NCBI GenBank assembly: GCA_958450365.1
Contig: CAUEEP010000750.1
Span: 1-64,000, forward strand
Length of the DNA: 64,000 nucleotides
Source of the DNA: Mesorhabditis belari
Taxonomy: Eukaryota; Nematoda; Chromadorea; Rhabditida; Rhabditidae
Reading direction: 5' to 3'
Part shown: positions 49,305-61,003 of the stretch, piece after piece
How positions within the stretch are numbered: position 1 is the stretch's first letter
Layout of the letters: each line of letters begins with the position of its first letter
The notes under the pieces: generated by a model
Database searches by the model: none
The model's input: only the letters and a program-made list of their open reading frames with translations
Told to the model about the DNA's origin: nothing
Translations under genes and position numbers: made by a program

Positions 49305-49535
49305 AAGGTTTAAGTTCTTTGAAAGCTCTTGAAAGCTTTGAAAGCTCTTGAAAGCTCTTGAAAGTTCTTGAAAGTTCTTTGAAAGCTCTTGAAAGTCCTT
49401 TGAAAGCTGTTGAAAGCTCTTGGAGGTTCTTTGAAAGCTTTGAAAGTTCTTTGAAAGCTCTTGAAAGCTCTTGAAAGCTCTTGAAAGCTTTGAAAGCTCT
49501 TGAAAGCTCTTGACAGCTCTTGAAATCTTTATTTA
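49305..49535. repeat. GAAAGCTCTT minisatellite
   Basis: GAAAGCTCTT and GAAAGCTTT alternate about 22 times. A longer relative is at 60495-61000, ending in the same AATCTTTATTTAA sequence, so the two share an origin. Confidence 0.9.
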
Positions 49536-49678
49536 ATCTTTATTTAATCTTTATTTAAACTTAACTCCATTGGAAACTCTGTTAAGCTTATTAGTAGATA
49601 GAATTCAAGTTGAAGAATGCAAAAATGAACAGGATACTTTAGTCTAGCCGTTATCTATCGCTAAAAGTACTGTAGTTG

Positions 49679-50510
49679 AGGGGTTGTGGGTCCTTTTATA
49701 CGCGCCGTCCCTTTGCCATTGGCAATCTAACTTTAAGCTCAAATTTCTTTGTTAATGGCAAAGGGGCGGAGCTTATTAGACAGTCTAACAAAAGAAAGAG
49801 AAGGATTGGCATCGGAAAATGGGTCAAGAGAGATCAGTTATTGATCGATTGGTATAAAAACTATTTAAATTGAATAGCCAAGAGCCAAGAAATTTGAGCT
49901 CAAAGTTGAATTGCCAATAGCAAAGAGGGCGGGGTTGTGAGACCTTTTATACGCGCCTTGCCCCTTTGCCATTAGCAATCCGACTTTGAGCTTAAATATC
50001 TTGGTGTTGAACTGTCCAATTTAAATCTTCTTGGTATCATTAGATGCGTCAAGTCTTTCTCTATTGATTGGTATAAAAACTATTTAAATTGAACAGCCCA
50101 ACACTGAGAAATTTGAGTTTAAAGTTAGGTTGCTAATGGCAAAGCGGCGGAGCTTATTAGACAGTCTAACAAAAGAAAGAGAAGGATTGGCATGGGAAAA
50201 TGGGTCAAGAGAGATCAGTTATTGATCGATTGGTATAAAAACTATTTAAAACCAAGAAATTTGAGCTTAAAGTTAGATTGCCAATGGCAAAGGGACGGCG
50301 GGTATAAAAGGCCCCATAACCCCGCCCCTTTTGCCATTGGCAATCTAACTTTAAACTCAAATTTCTCGGTGTTGGGCTGTTCAATTTAAATAGTTTTGAT
50401 ACCAATCGATAGAGAAAGACTTGACGCATCTAATGATACCAAGAATATTTAAATTGGACAGTTCAACACCAAGATATTTAAGCTCAAAGTCGAATTGCTA
50501 ATGGCAAATG
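49679..50510. repeat. Foldback cluster, GCCATT-type family
   Basis: Head-to-head copies of the unit seen at 650-1455: CGCCCCTTTGCCATTAGCAA edges, TATTTAAATTGAACAG inner arm, TATAAAAGG near the edges. Confidence 0.65.
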
Positions 50511-50648
50511 TCCTACAATCGAAATTAGAACATTTTCTCTTTATCAAATCATTCCTTTTTTCAAACAGGTGCTTTAATTTTTCGCTAATTCTTGAGAACA
50601 AAAGTGATATTTCAAATTTTGAAGAGAATTTTGGAGATTTGGAGATTT

Positions 50649-50722
50649 GAAAAGGTTTGAGATTTAAAAAATAAATGAAAAAAGCATGGTGGTAATAAAT
50701 TAGTGAAAATTCTCAAAGAATT
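50649..50722 (+). repeat. Left copy of 74-bp direct repeat
   Basis: GAAAAGGTTTGAGATTTAAA ... CTCAAAGAATT, identical over all 74 bases to 51094-51167. It brackets the SINE. Confidence 0.95.
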
Positions 50723-51093
50723 AAAAAAAAAATACCGACTGGGGCTACCAGTGGTGAATTTATCGCATACACGAAATATATCAATCACAATACAACGACA
50801 CACACAATACTAGGCTATATCTTAACTTAACCCACGTCATGACAGACGGCTCCCTAACCCTAAGCTCAATGGGGAACTAAATAGCTTTTTTGGTGGTGAA
50901 GGGAAGATGACGATGAAGGAGTGGCTTGTCACTTTAAAGAACTGGGGCCACAACCACCAGACTGCCCTCCAGAAAACCTCTCAACCCGAAGGGAAAGGAA
51001 ATCCGAAGGGGGTGACCATGTCGCATGTGGCGTTCGAACCCTCGACCTTCCGATTAAGATAAAAGACACTTAACTAGTCAGCCACACGTGCTC
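50723..51093 (-). mobile_element. tRNA-derived SINE, copy 2
   Basis: Reverse complement of the element at 2389-2762, nearly identical by eye. The tRNA-like head is at 51093-51020 (GCACGTGTGGCTGACTAG, B box GGGTTCGAACGCC) and the T-run end at 50723-50732. It lies exactly between two identical 74-bp repeats, so this insertion is recent. Confidence 0.85.
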
Positions 51094-51167
51094 GAAAAGG
51101 TTTGAGATTTAAAAAATAAATGAAAAAAGCATGGTGGTAATAAATTAGTGAAAATTCTCAAAGAATT
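51094..51167 (+). repeat. Right copy of 74-bp direct repeat
   Basis: Identical to 50649-50722. Confidence 0.95.
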
Positions 51168-51301
51168 GAAAAATTAAAATGATAAAGAGTTAAAATTTAA
51201 CATTTTGTATTCAAAAAAGTTTCAGAATCATGAAAAAATTGAATTGAAATGGAATTGAGTGCACTAGAAAAGGGAAAACTAGTAGCAATTGGGAATCTTT
51301 T

Positions 51302-52174
51302 GGGGAGTGGGACAAATGCGACCTTTTTTTTGCGCACCCGGACATTTGCGCACCTTTTTTTGCTGGAAAAGGCCTTAGGAAAGGTCGTAGAGCTTCAAAA
51401 ACGTTTTCATATAAGGGAATCGTATGCATAGATTTCGAATTTCGACAAATCACACCTCGCTGACACGTCAAATTTGGGCTAAAAGGCAAAAACTACGCAA
51501 CGAAGCTGGCTAGATTTTTTGGCTGGCTAAATGGAAATCTACCAGGAGTTATAAGCATCTAAGCCCTACGCAACTTAACGCTTTTCCGCAGTTTTTGCCT
51601 TTTAGCCCAAATTTGACGTGTCAGCGAGGTCTGATTTGTCGAAATTCGAAATCTATGCATACGATTCCCTTCTGTGAAAACGTTTTTGAAGCTCTACGAC
51701 CTTTCCTAAGGCCTTTTCCAGCAAAAAAAAGGTATGCAAATGTCCAGGTGCGCAAAAAAAGGTAGCATTTGTCCCACCCCCCATAATTTCGGCACCTTTT
51801 TTTTGCTGGAAAAGGCCTTAGGCAAGGCCGTAGAGCTTCGAGAATATTTCGAAAATATTTCCATATAAGGGAATCGTATGCGTAGATTCCGAATTTCGAC
51901 AAATCAGACCTCGCTGACACGTCAAATTTGGGCTAAAAGGCAAAAACTGCGGAAAAGCGTTAAGTTGCGTAGTTTTTGCCTTTTAGCCCAAATTTGACGT
52001 GTCAGCGAGGTCCGATTTGTCGAAATTCGGAATCTACGCATACGATTCCCTTATATGGAAATATTTTCGAAATATTCTCGAAGCTCTACGGCCTTGCCTA
52101 AGGCCTTTTCTAGCAAAAAAAGGTGCCGAAATGTCCGGGTGCGCAAAAAAAAGGTCGCATTTGTCCCACTCCCC
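51302..52174. mobile_element. Two adjacent palindromic MITEs
   Basis: 51302-51781 starts GGGGAGTGGGACAAATGCG and ends GCATTTGTCCCACCCCCC, with a short insertion at its centre. 51782-52174 lacks its outermost left edge and ends CATTTGTCCCACTCCCC. Both have the AAATTTGGGCTAAAAGGC centre that the SINE hit at 2389. A fragment of the AGAGTGTG family follows at 52180-52262. Confidence 0.8.
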
Positions 52175-52336
52175 ATAATTTTCACTAAAAGTACGGCAAT
52201 TTTTCCTAAGCGTGCGTTTTAAAGAAGTTTCGAAGAGGGATTATTCGCGAGGAACACACTTTAGCCTATACCATTAAACGCAGAATTTGATGCTGATTCC
52301 GAATAGATATTCCGTTTTTGCTAAATGACAATCTGC

Positions 52337-52866
52337 GGGAGTGGGACAAATGCGACCTTTTTTTTTGCGCACCCGGACATTTGCGCACCTTTTTGCACCT
52401 TTTTTTCCGCACCTTGCCCATTAGCGCACCTTTTTTCGCGTTTTAAAAAAGCTCTAAAAGCTAATATTAACCAATTTCTATTCCAAAAGTTGTTTTTCTA
52501 GGTAATTTGAGGGCGTAGAATCGAAATTTTGACATATCAGAGCGTGTGGAACCAATTTGAAAGACAAAACTAGGTCAAAACTAGCCGGCTAGGTCAAATT
52601 ACAGAAAATTGTTGATTTTTCTCTTTGTATAACTCTGTCCGTTCGCTTCCACCAGCTCTGATATGCCAAAATTTCGATTCTACGCCCTAAAATTACCTAG
52701 AAACTAGAAAATTACCTAGAAAAACAACTTTTGGAATAGAAATCGGTTAATATCAGCTTTTAGAGCTTTTTTAAAACGCGAAAAAAGGTGCGCTAATGGG
52801 CTAAGTGCGGAAAAAAAGGTGCGCAAATGTCCGGGTGCGCAAAAAAAAGGTCGCATTTGTCCCACT
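52337..52866. mobile_element. Palindromic MITE, GGAGTGGGACAAATGCGACC family
   Basis: Inverted edges as at 18503-18978, with the TTTTAAAAAAGCTCTAAAAG inner arm. Slightly rearranged centre. Confidence 0.8.
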
Positions 52867-53349
52867 TGCATCTTTTGAGTCTTCACTCAAATGCAAGGCG
52901 TCTGGCACACTGATTTCAGCTATAAACAGCGATTTTTAACACGAATTGACTGTAGACAGTTAAAATAAAACTAGAAAAAGGGTTACAGTGCTTTCGGAAA
53001 CACTCTAGGAAACACAATCTCTTTTGATTTCAAAGCACAGTCATTTTGTTTCCCTTTTTGCGCGATTTTTGAGCAAGGTTTCTAGGGAAAATCTTCACAA
53101 AAAGGTGCTGAATAATGGAGAACTTCACGGCTACATTCACCAGTGGTTTTTTTCTGTTTTTGACCGATTCCTGAGACAAAAGATGGGCTATTCTTGGTGT
53201 GAAAACATCAGCCAATAGAATTTCCAAAGAATTTTTGGAAGCTGGGTTTATCTTTGTAAAAGCTGACAATGAGAAAACCCCTATTTTTCTGATATCCTTC
53301 TTGAACCCTTTCAGAATCAATCAGTAAGGCAATGGCAATGGGATATTTG

Positions 53350-53422
53350 TCGGTGTAGCTCATTGGTAGAGAGCTCGCTCGGTAAGTCAGAGGTCATGGA
53401 TTCAAATCCCGGCGTCGAGCAT
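53350..53422 (+). pseudogene. tRNA-like sequence
   Basis: TGTAGCTCATTGGTAGAGAGC (A box and D arm) and GATTCAAATCCC (B box). The anticodon and T stems have mismatches, so it is more likely a pseudogene or SINE head than a working tRNA. No gene is recognisable in 52870-53340. Confidence 0.45.
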
Positions 53423-53579
53423 GAGAAAACCTTGGCTTTTTGCATCTTTTGATCTCTTTCATAAACCATATTGTATTCCCAGCTTTCATAAAAGAATCGG
53501 CGTATCCAACTGATCAAAAGGGATAGACAATTGAGGAATTAGATTGGATAAAAAGAGAAACATGATTCAGGAGAAAAGG

Positions 53580-54180
53580 AAGGTTAATAGGTTTTAGAAA
53601 ACAGTATTGGCGATAGGGGCAAGCCAGTTAAAGAGGTCAAAGATGGAAACTCAGTGAACTGAAGTACGTTTGACCATTGCTTTGCATATTCTGTAGCATT
53701 TGCCCGGTATGCGAAGGTGACTGGTTTGAATCTCAGCTTATCACCCACAAAAGTACATTCAGTAGAAAGGGAAAGTTAAGGGAAGGAAGGAGAAAGGGAA
53801 GGATCGGAGAGCCAGCTCCGGGATCGGAGAGCCAGATCATCTCATCTGTCTAGCAAAAAGCAGCGCATATTGAATTATTACAATCTAAAGTCTGAATCAA
53901 GTATAAGAGACTGATAAAAGTGCGTTTTTTTAAATTACAACTAACAAGTAAAAACTTGCAAAGCATTACATTAAAAGAAAAACCGAGGGCGGGATCGAAC
54001 CCGAAGTTAATAGGTTTTAGAAAACAATATTAGCGATAGAAGTAAGTCAGTTAAAGACGTCAAAAATGGAAACTCAGTGAACTAAAGTACATTTGGCCAT
54101 TGCTTTGCTTATCCTTTAGTGCAAAGCAATATCATTTACCCGGTATGCGAAGGTCACTGGTTTGAATCTCAGCTTGCTTC
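53580..54180. repeat. Tandem duplication with B-box motif
   Basis: About 170 bp starting GTTAATAGGTTTTAGAAAAC and ending CTGGTTTGAATCTCAGCTT is present at 53582-53750 and 54005-54175. A minus-strand B box (GGGTTCGATCCCG) is at 53990-54002. 54200-54835 shows nothing clear. Confidence 0.65.
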
Positions 54181-54837
54181 GAATCTCAGCTTGGCTCTCA
54201 CTGATTCGAACCCACAAAAGTACAGAGCCTGTCTAACTCTAGTAACAACTTTAAGCAAAAATTGTTAAGATTCTTGACTCCGAATGAAAAAATAGTTAAA
54301 ATATAGAATAAAACAGCAGCTGACTTGCATTTTGAACTATTTTAAACAATTTTTTAAACTTATCAACTAGTTTATCACGTGCTACACAAAAAAGTGAGCA
54401 AATAAATAAATAGACAATGTAAGAATAGCATAAAAAAAGTCATAAGTACTTCAAAAATCTTTCAAAAAAAAAGTTCTTTAGTAAAGTGGTCTTTAGTAAA
54501 TTCACATTTTTCTATTCATCTAACAACTTTTTAAATTTCAAAGACCAATTGAGGCTTTTGAGGCCCCAATTGAGGCCCAAAAAAGCCAATGACGAATGGG
54601 GTCTTTGATTTTTTTTTGTTTTAAATGAATTTAAAGAAAAGAGAAATAGAATTAAAGCAAGTTCAGGTTTGACAAAGTTATGAAATTTTTGATTACGAAT
54701 CAGCGTTCTCCGAGAGATCTGATTAAGATGGGATTGATTTTTTTTTTTGTAAATTACGTGAATGGCTCTAGTTTGCAGCTGATGAAATAAAAAGAGAATG
54801 AAAAAGCACAAAAATAAATGCAAATTTTGAAATGAAG

Positions 54838-55334
54838 GGAGTGGGACAGATGCGACCTTTTTTTTGCGCACCCGGACATTTGCGCACCTTTTTTTCCGCA
54901 CTTAGCCCATTAGCGCACCTTTTTTCGCGTTTTAAAAAGCTTTAAAAAGCTAATATTAACCAATTTCTATTCCAAATGTTGTTTTTCTAGGTAATTTTAG
55001 GGCGTAGAATCGAAATTTTGACATAACGGAGCGTGTGGAACCAATTTGAAAGAAAAAACGGCTAGGTCAAATTACAGAAAATTGTCCTGTACAGAAAAAC
55101 TCCGTCCGTTTGTTTCCACAAGCTCTGATATGTCAAAATTTCGATTCTACGCCCTCAAATTACCTAGAAACTAGAAAATTACCTAGAAAAACAACTTTTG
55201 GAATAGAAATTGGTTAATATTAGCTTTTTAGAGCTTTTTAAAACGCGAGAAAAGGTGCGCTAATGGGCAAGGTGCGGAAAATGTGCGCAAATGTCCGGGT
55301 GCGCAAAAAAAAGGTCGCATTTGTCCCACTCCCG
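54838..55334. mobile_element. Palindromic MITE, GGAGTGGGACAAATGCGACC family
   Basis: GGGAGTGGGACAGATGCGACC at the left, CGCATTTGTCCCACTCCCG at the right, arms of about 220 bp. Third full copy of the 18503 type. Confidence 0.85.
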
Positions 55335-55565
55335 AAATGAAAGTTTTACATATGAAAGTGGGCTTTAATAATTAGATCATAAAGATTACTGTATCATAAA
55401 GATTACTGTAAAGATTTACTGTATTACTGTAAAGATTACTCAAAGTTTGGACAAGTGAACAAGGCTACGGTAGCTAAAGAAAGCTTTAGAAAGGAAATTT
55501 AGTTTAGGAAAAGAGCGGATAAGATTTAAAGCGGATTTAAAGGCCACTTTTCGATGGCTCGGACC

Positions 55566-55642
55566 AGCGCACCAGTGGTCTAGTGGATAGTGGGATGGCC
55601 TGTCGGTAGGTCGGTTGGGCTGACGAGTCGGGTTCCGCCGAT
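55566..55642 (+). pseudogene. tRNA-like sequence
   Basis: AGTGGTCTAGTGGATAGTGG resembles an A box, and GTCGGGTTCCGCCG sits at B-box distance, followed by a T-rich tract. Stems are incomplete. Confidence 0.35.
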
Positions 55643-55804
55643 GGTTTTTGTTTTTTTCTTTAAATTTAAGACTTTACAAGTTTTTACCTATTTATAGTTC
55701 AAGTTGTAATTTGAAAAAAGGCAATTTTATCAATTTCTTATACTTGATTCAGACTTTAGATTGTAATGATTGAATATGCGCTGCTTTTTGCTAGACAGGT
55801 GAGA

Positions 55805-56408
55805 TGATCTGGCTCTCTGGATCCCGGATCTGGCTCTCTGGATCCCGGATCTGGTTCTCTGGATCCCGGATCTGGCTCTCTAGATCCCGGAGCTGGTTCT
55901 CTGGATCCCGGACGGCCTCTGGATCCCGGAGCTGGTTCTCTGGATCCCGGATCGGCCTCTGGATCCCGGATCTGGTCTCTGGATCCCGGATCTGGCTCAG
56001 ATCCCGGAGCTGGTTCTCTGGATCCCGGATCTGGCTCTCTGGATCCCGGAGCTGGTTCTCTGGATCCCGGATCTGGCTCTCTGGATCCCGGAGCTGGTTC
56101 TCTGGATCCCGGATCTGGCTCTCTGGATCCCGGAGCTGGTTCTCTGGATCCCGGATCTGGCTCTCTGGATCCCGGAGCTGGTTCTCTGGATCCCGGATCT
56201 GGCTCTCTGGATCCCGGATCTGGCTCTCTGATCCCGGATCTGGTTCTCTGGATCCCGGATCTGGCTCTCTGGATCCCGGATCTGGTTCTCTGGATCCCGG
56301 ACGGCTCTCTGGATCCCGGATCTGGCTCTCTGGATCCCGGATCTGGCTCTCTGGATCCCGGAGCTGGTTCTCTGGATCCCGGATCTGGCTCTCTGATCCC
56401 GGAGCTGG
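55805..56408. repeat. Minisatellite, 21-bp unit CTCTGGATCCCGGATCTGGCT
   Basis: About 28 copies alternating GGATCTGGCT and GGAGCTGGTT endings. Open on both strands (209 and 219 codons), but these are repeat artefacts. Confidence 0.95.
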
Positions 56409-57169
56409 CAGTAAAACCAAGCCAGATCCAGATTGGAATTGTTTGGAATTGGGTTTAGTTTAGTGGAAGGCTTCTACTCTATCTTTTTTTTAGATTAATT
56501 CTTTAGATAATCTTTGAGATTCCGAAATATTAGCAGTTGAAAGGTTTTTGGGTTTAAAAAACTGGATAAAGCTTTTGGATAGTCGTTTAAAATGTGAGAG
56601 ATTCCACTTGTAAACCCATTTTTTTCTGAATCTCTAATCAACTTCTTGAAAAGAAATTAACTAAACATTGAAATTTCTAGAGAAATTTTCTAGATTTGCG
56701 AGATTTTCTAGATTTTCTGGGAAAGCTTTTTGGCTATTGAGGCCAAAAGTTTTTGAGATAATCGTCCTGAAAAGGACGATTATCTCAAAAACCTCAGAAA
56801 GGAAAAGAAAAAAATGAAATCAGAACATAATGGAGACAAAAAAAGGAGAAGAAATTGATGTGTATTTGAGTGGAAAAATGGGGAAGTATTTGGGAAAATG
56901 ACGGAGAAATGGGGATATTTAGGGAAATGAAAGGAACACTGAAGAACTCCAGGAACTTGATGAAAGGTAGACTGAAGAACTCCAGGAACTCGATGAAAGG
57001 TATGGTGTTTCATCATGTGCGCAATCAAAACACACCTTTTAACCTGCGTAATCGATAGCATATGTTTCAAGTTCAAAAGTGCTACAAAGTCAAGGCACCA
57101 ATCTCAAGCAAGACTGGAAAAACTTCGAACTTCGAACACCAATTTGGATGGGTATTTTACAGCTTGTCT

Positions 57170-57832
57170 CAGCTACCGTAACCCGGCCTAAAGAGGTAGG
57201 GTACGAGGTTGGGTTACGGTAGGGGTTGGGTTACGAGATAGGGTTTCGGTAGGGATAAGGCTACGGGGTAGGGACTTCAAATTACTGTTGAAAACAACTC
57301 TACTCTTAAGCTAAGCTTATGTTTTGTTAGATCAAAGGTAGGGTTATGAGGTAGGGTGGGGTTACGGTAAGGGTAGGGTTACGGGGTAGGGTTACGGTAG
57401 GGTAGGGTTACGGTAAGGGTAGGGTTACGGGGTAGGGTTACAGTAGGGTAGGGTTACGGTAAGGATAACGCTACGGTAGGGATAAGACTACGGGGTAGGG
57501 TTACGGTAGGGATAAGGCTACGGTAGGGATAAGGTTACGAGGTTGGGTCGGTAGGGATAAGGTTATGGGGTAAGGTTACGGTAGGGATAAGGTTATGGGG
57601 TAAGGTTACGGTAGGGGTAGGCTTACGGGGTAAGGTTACGGTAGGGGTAGGCTTACGGGGTAAGGTTACGGTAGGGGTAGGCTTACGGGGTAAGGTTACG
57701 GTAGGGGCAGGCTTACGGGGTAGGATTACGGTAGAGGTAGGGTCACAAGGTGGGGTTAGGGTAGGGGTAGGGTTACGGTAGGGATAAGGCTACGGTAGGG
57801 ATAAGGTTACGAGGTTGGGTTACGGTAGTCGA
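57170..57832. repeat. GGTTACGGTAGGG minisatellite
   Basis: G-rich array with units such as GGGTTACGGTAGGG and GGCTTACGGGGTAAGGTTAC. Not the nematode telomere repeat TTAGGC. 56410-57165 and 57835-58310 show nothing gene-like apart from a short duplicated GAACTCCAGGAACT stretch near 56945. Confidence 0.88.
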
Positions 57833-58311
57833 ATCAAGCTTTTGAGCATCTACCCGAGTTCGGAAATAGTTTAAACGTTGCAAAAATAATCTAGCAAAGC
57901 CTTCAAAAAGTTCTAGTTCACAAGTAAGTGTTCTACAAAAGGAAACAATGTGACATTTGATGTAATTGGAACTTTCGAATACTCGAGCTAATCAAATGAG
58001 TGTTCTTTAGTGCAAAAGAGTTTCCTAAAGGTTGATTTGTTTAAAATTCACACATCATACAAAACTTTGGCTTTCCATTTACCCGAGTAAACATTCAGCC
58101 TTCTAAACAAATTGTTTTCCCAATCCACCCTCAAAAAAGTGACGCTATTCAGCTAGGTCAAACAGGTGAATTTCTCTGAAAACAGCTGCTTAATTTTGCT
58201 GACATTTTTGAAGAAAATCATTCTATTCTTGCTTTAAAAAAGAAAAATGATTAAAACCAAAAGTCAAGGTTAAATTAAAGTTTTTTCAAATGAAAATTTT
58301 CGTTTAGAAGT

Positions 58312-58721
58312 TTGATGGGAAAGAGATTGGAAAGAAAGAGATGGGAAAGAAAGAGATGGGAAAGAAAGAGATGGGAAAGAAAGAGATGGGGAGGAAAGAG
58401 ATGGGAAGGAAGAGATGGGAAGGAAGAGATGGGAAGGAAGAGATGGGAAGGAAGAGATGGGAAGGAAGAGATGGGAAGGAAGAGATGGGGAGGAAAGAGA
58501 TGGGAAGGAAGAGATGGGAAGGAAGAGATGGGAAGGAAGAGATGGGAAGGAAGAGATGGGAAGGAAGAGATGGGAAGGAAGAGATGGGAAGGAAGAGATG
58601 GGAAGGAAGAGATGGGAAAGAAAGAGATGGGAAAGAAAGAGATGGGAAAGAAAGAGATGGGGAGGAAAGAGATGGGGAGGAAAGAGATGGGAAGGAAGAG
58701 ATGGGAAGGAAGAGATGGGAA

Positions 58722-58752
<31 letters not shown>

Positions 58753-58948
58753 AAGAGATGGGAAAGAAAGAGATGGGGAGGAAAGAGATGGGAAGGAAGA
58801 GATGGGAAGGAAGAGATGGGAAGGAAGAGATGGGAAGGAAGAGATGGGAAGGAAGAGATGGGAAAGAAAGAGATGGGAAAGAAAGAGATGGGAAAGAAAG
58901 AGATGGGAAAGAAAGAGATGGGAAAGAAAGAGATGGAGATCAAAAGAT
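58312..58948. repeat. Purine minisatellite with a G28 tract
   Basis: About 45 copies of GATGGGAAGGAAGA or GATGGGAAAGAAAGA. One unit has turned into 28 consecutive G (58725-58752). Strict purine strand; all long open frames here are artefacts. Confidence 0.95.
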
Positions 58949-59132
58949 GAAGATAATCTGGGCTGTAAAAATTGAAGATTTGATTGAAGATTAGAGCGAG
59001 ATGATGATGTCAAATGATGATTGAAATGTTGCCAAATGATGATAATCCGAACTGTAAAAAGCAGCCTTTTTTCAATCGATTCCTAGGTTTTTAGGACAGA
59101 AATAATCCAGAATCGTCGCCACGTTTAGGCAG

Positions 59133-59350
59133 CAGCTACTGCAACTGCAATGAAGCAGCTACTGCAACTGCAATGAAGCAGCTACTGCAACTGCAATGAA
59201 GCAGCTACTGCAACTGCAATGAAGCAGCTACTGCAACTGCAATGAAGCAGCTACTGCAACTGCAATGAAGCAGCTACTGCAACTGCAATGAAGCAGCTAC
59301 TGCAACTGCAGTGAAGCAGCTACTGCAACTGCAATGAAGCAGCTACTGCT
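59133..59350. repeat. Minisatellite, 23-bp unit AAGCAGCTACTGCAACTGCAATG
   Basis: Nine copies, one with CAGTG in place of CAATG. Confidence 0.95.
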
Positions 59351-59756
59351 TAATTTTTATCACTTTTTGTGGCTAAATTTGCCGGAAAAGCAAGCTAGAT
59401 CAGACTAAACGAGGTTAGAAACCGAATTATAAAGCTTTTGACTCAAGATTGCTTTTCAAAACAACTCTACTCTTAAGCTAAGCTTATATTTTGTTAGATC
59501 AGACCTACAGTAACCCAAATCTCTAACTGTTTTTGAGTTTAGTTGCAAATTTTTAGCGTTTAGATCAAATGGGTGCTTTAAAAATGAATTTTTAAGCTTA
59601 TTTTCTCAAAAATGCTAACGAAAATAAGCTTTTAGCACTAAAAAGGTTATTCGTTAACTGCTGGTAAGAAAAGTAAAGTAAGAAATGAAAAGTAATGTAA
59701 AGTAAAGTTATGTAGTTACTGTCAAGAAATGTAAAGTTATTAAAGTAAGAAATGGG

Positions 59757-59835
59757 AAAGATTTCCGGAGAGGAGATTGAACCCTGACCTTTTTACTTTT
59801 TACCTCTAGTTAACCTCTAACCATTCGAGTGGTTT
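59757..59835 (-). pseudogene. tRNA-like sequence
   Basis: Minus strand: CGAATGGTTAGAGG A-box-like and GGGTTCAATCTCC B-box-like, related to 5138-5214 including the shared AGATTTCCGGAG flank. Decayed. Confidence 0.4.
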
Positions 59836-60034
59836 CATTGAGAATTGCGTACAGTAGAAAGGATGTGTTTAGATTTGAGCAAACAAAGCAAACAAGTGAA
59901 CCCTCTGTGAACCTCTTTAAGTGCAAGGTACAAAAGTGAACCCTAAACGAAAAAAATACGTTTACTTTAGAAATTTGCCTTTAATTTGTTAAAGAACTAT
60001 TTAAATTTGTGGTTTTATTTAAAGAATTTATAAA

Positions 60035-60388
60035 TTTGTACTGGAAAAGGCCTTAGGAAAAGTCGTAGAGCTTCAAAAACGTTTTCATAGAAGGGAATCG
60101 TATGCGTAAATTCAGAATTTTGACAAATCAGACCTCGCTGACACGTCAAATTTGGGCTAAAAGGCAAAAACCGCGGAAAAGCGTTAAGTTGCGTAGTTTT
60201 TGCCTTTTAGCCCAAATTTGACGTGTCAGCGAGGTCTGATTTGTCGAAATTCGGGATCTACGCATACGATTCCCTTATATGAAAACGTTTTTGAAGGTCT
60301 ACGACTTTTCCTAGGGCCTTTTCCAGCAAAAGAAAAGGTGCGCAAATGTCCAGGTGCGCAAAAAAAAGGTCGCATTTGTCCCACTCCT
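60035..60388. mobile_element. Palindromic MITE, left edge lost
   Basis: Begins CTGGAAAAGGCCTTAGG, passes through the AAATTTGGGCTAAAAGGC centre and ends CATTTGTCCCACTCC. An uninterrupted relative of the SINE-hit MITE at 2209. A piece of the AGAGTGTG family interior follows at 60405-60470. Confidence 0.8.
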
Positions 60389-60494
60389 CATTTTACAAAT
60401 CGGCCAAGTTATATACGACTCCTTTTAAAGATATTCATCTGTTTAACTGATTTGGTGGGAAATTTGAATTTGAATTGAGCAAAGTTAAGTGAAT

Positions 60495-61003
60495 TTGAAT
60501 TGAAAGCTCTTTGAAAGCTCTTGGAGGTTCTTTGAAAGCTTTGAAAGCTCTTTGAAAGCTTTGAAAGCTCTTGAAAGCTCTTTGAAAGCTCCTGGAGGTT
60601 CTTTGAAAGCTTTGAAAGCTCTTTGAAAGCTTTGAAAGCTCTTGAAAGCTCCTGGAGGTTCTTTGAAAGCTTTGAAAGCTCTTTGAAAGCTTTGAAAGCT
60701 CTTTGAAAGCTTTGAAAGCTCTTTGAAAGCTTTGAAAGCTCTTGAAAGCTCCTGGAGGTTCTTTGAAAGCTCTTGAAAGCTCTTTGAAAGCTTTGAAAGC
60801 TCTTTGAAAGCTTTGAAAGCTCTTTGAAAGCTTTGAAAGCTCTTGAAAGCTCTTTGAAAGCTCTTGGAGGTTCTTTGAAAGCTTTGAAAGCTCTTTGAAA
60901 GCTTTGAAAGCTCTTGAAAGCTCTTTGAAAGCTCCTGGAGGTTCTTTGAAAGCTTTGAAAGCTCTTTGAAAGCTTTGAAAGCTTTGAAAGCTCTTGAAAT
61001 CTT
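60495..61003. repeat. GAAAGCTCTTTGAAAGCTTT minisatellite
   Basis: About 50 copies of 9-11 bp units with CTGGAGGTTC interruptions spaced about 60-120 bp apart. Longer relative of 49305-49535. Confidence 0.93.

Noticed and set aside
53024..53320. Overlapping 64- and 96-codon frames
   Set aside because: Opposite strands, no recognisable domain, no splice or poly(A) context, flanked by MITEs.
54512..54901. 129-codon minus-strand frame
   Set aside because: Runs into the edge of a MITE, has AT-rich composition without family features.
55791..56463. 209- and 219-codon open frames on opposite strands
   Set aside because: Produced by the 21-bp GGATCCCGGATCTGG minisatellite.
57170..57832. Interstitial telomere repeat
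   Set aside because: The units are GGTTACGGTAGGG-like; the nematode telomere repeat TTAGGC occurs only by chance inside some units.
58270..59013. Several open frames of 186-247 codons (KEEMGRKRWEGRD or its reverse)
   Set aside because: Purine minisatellite artefacts, open in several frames on both strands.
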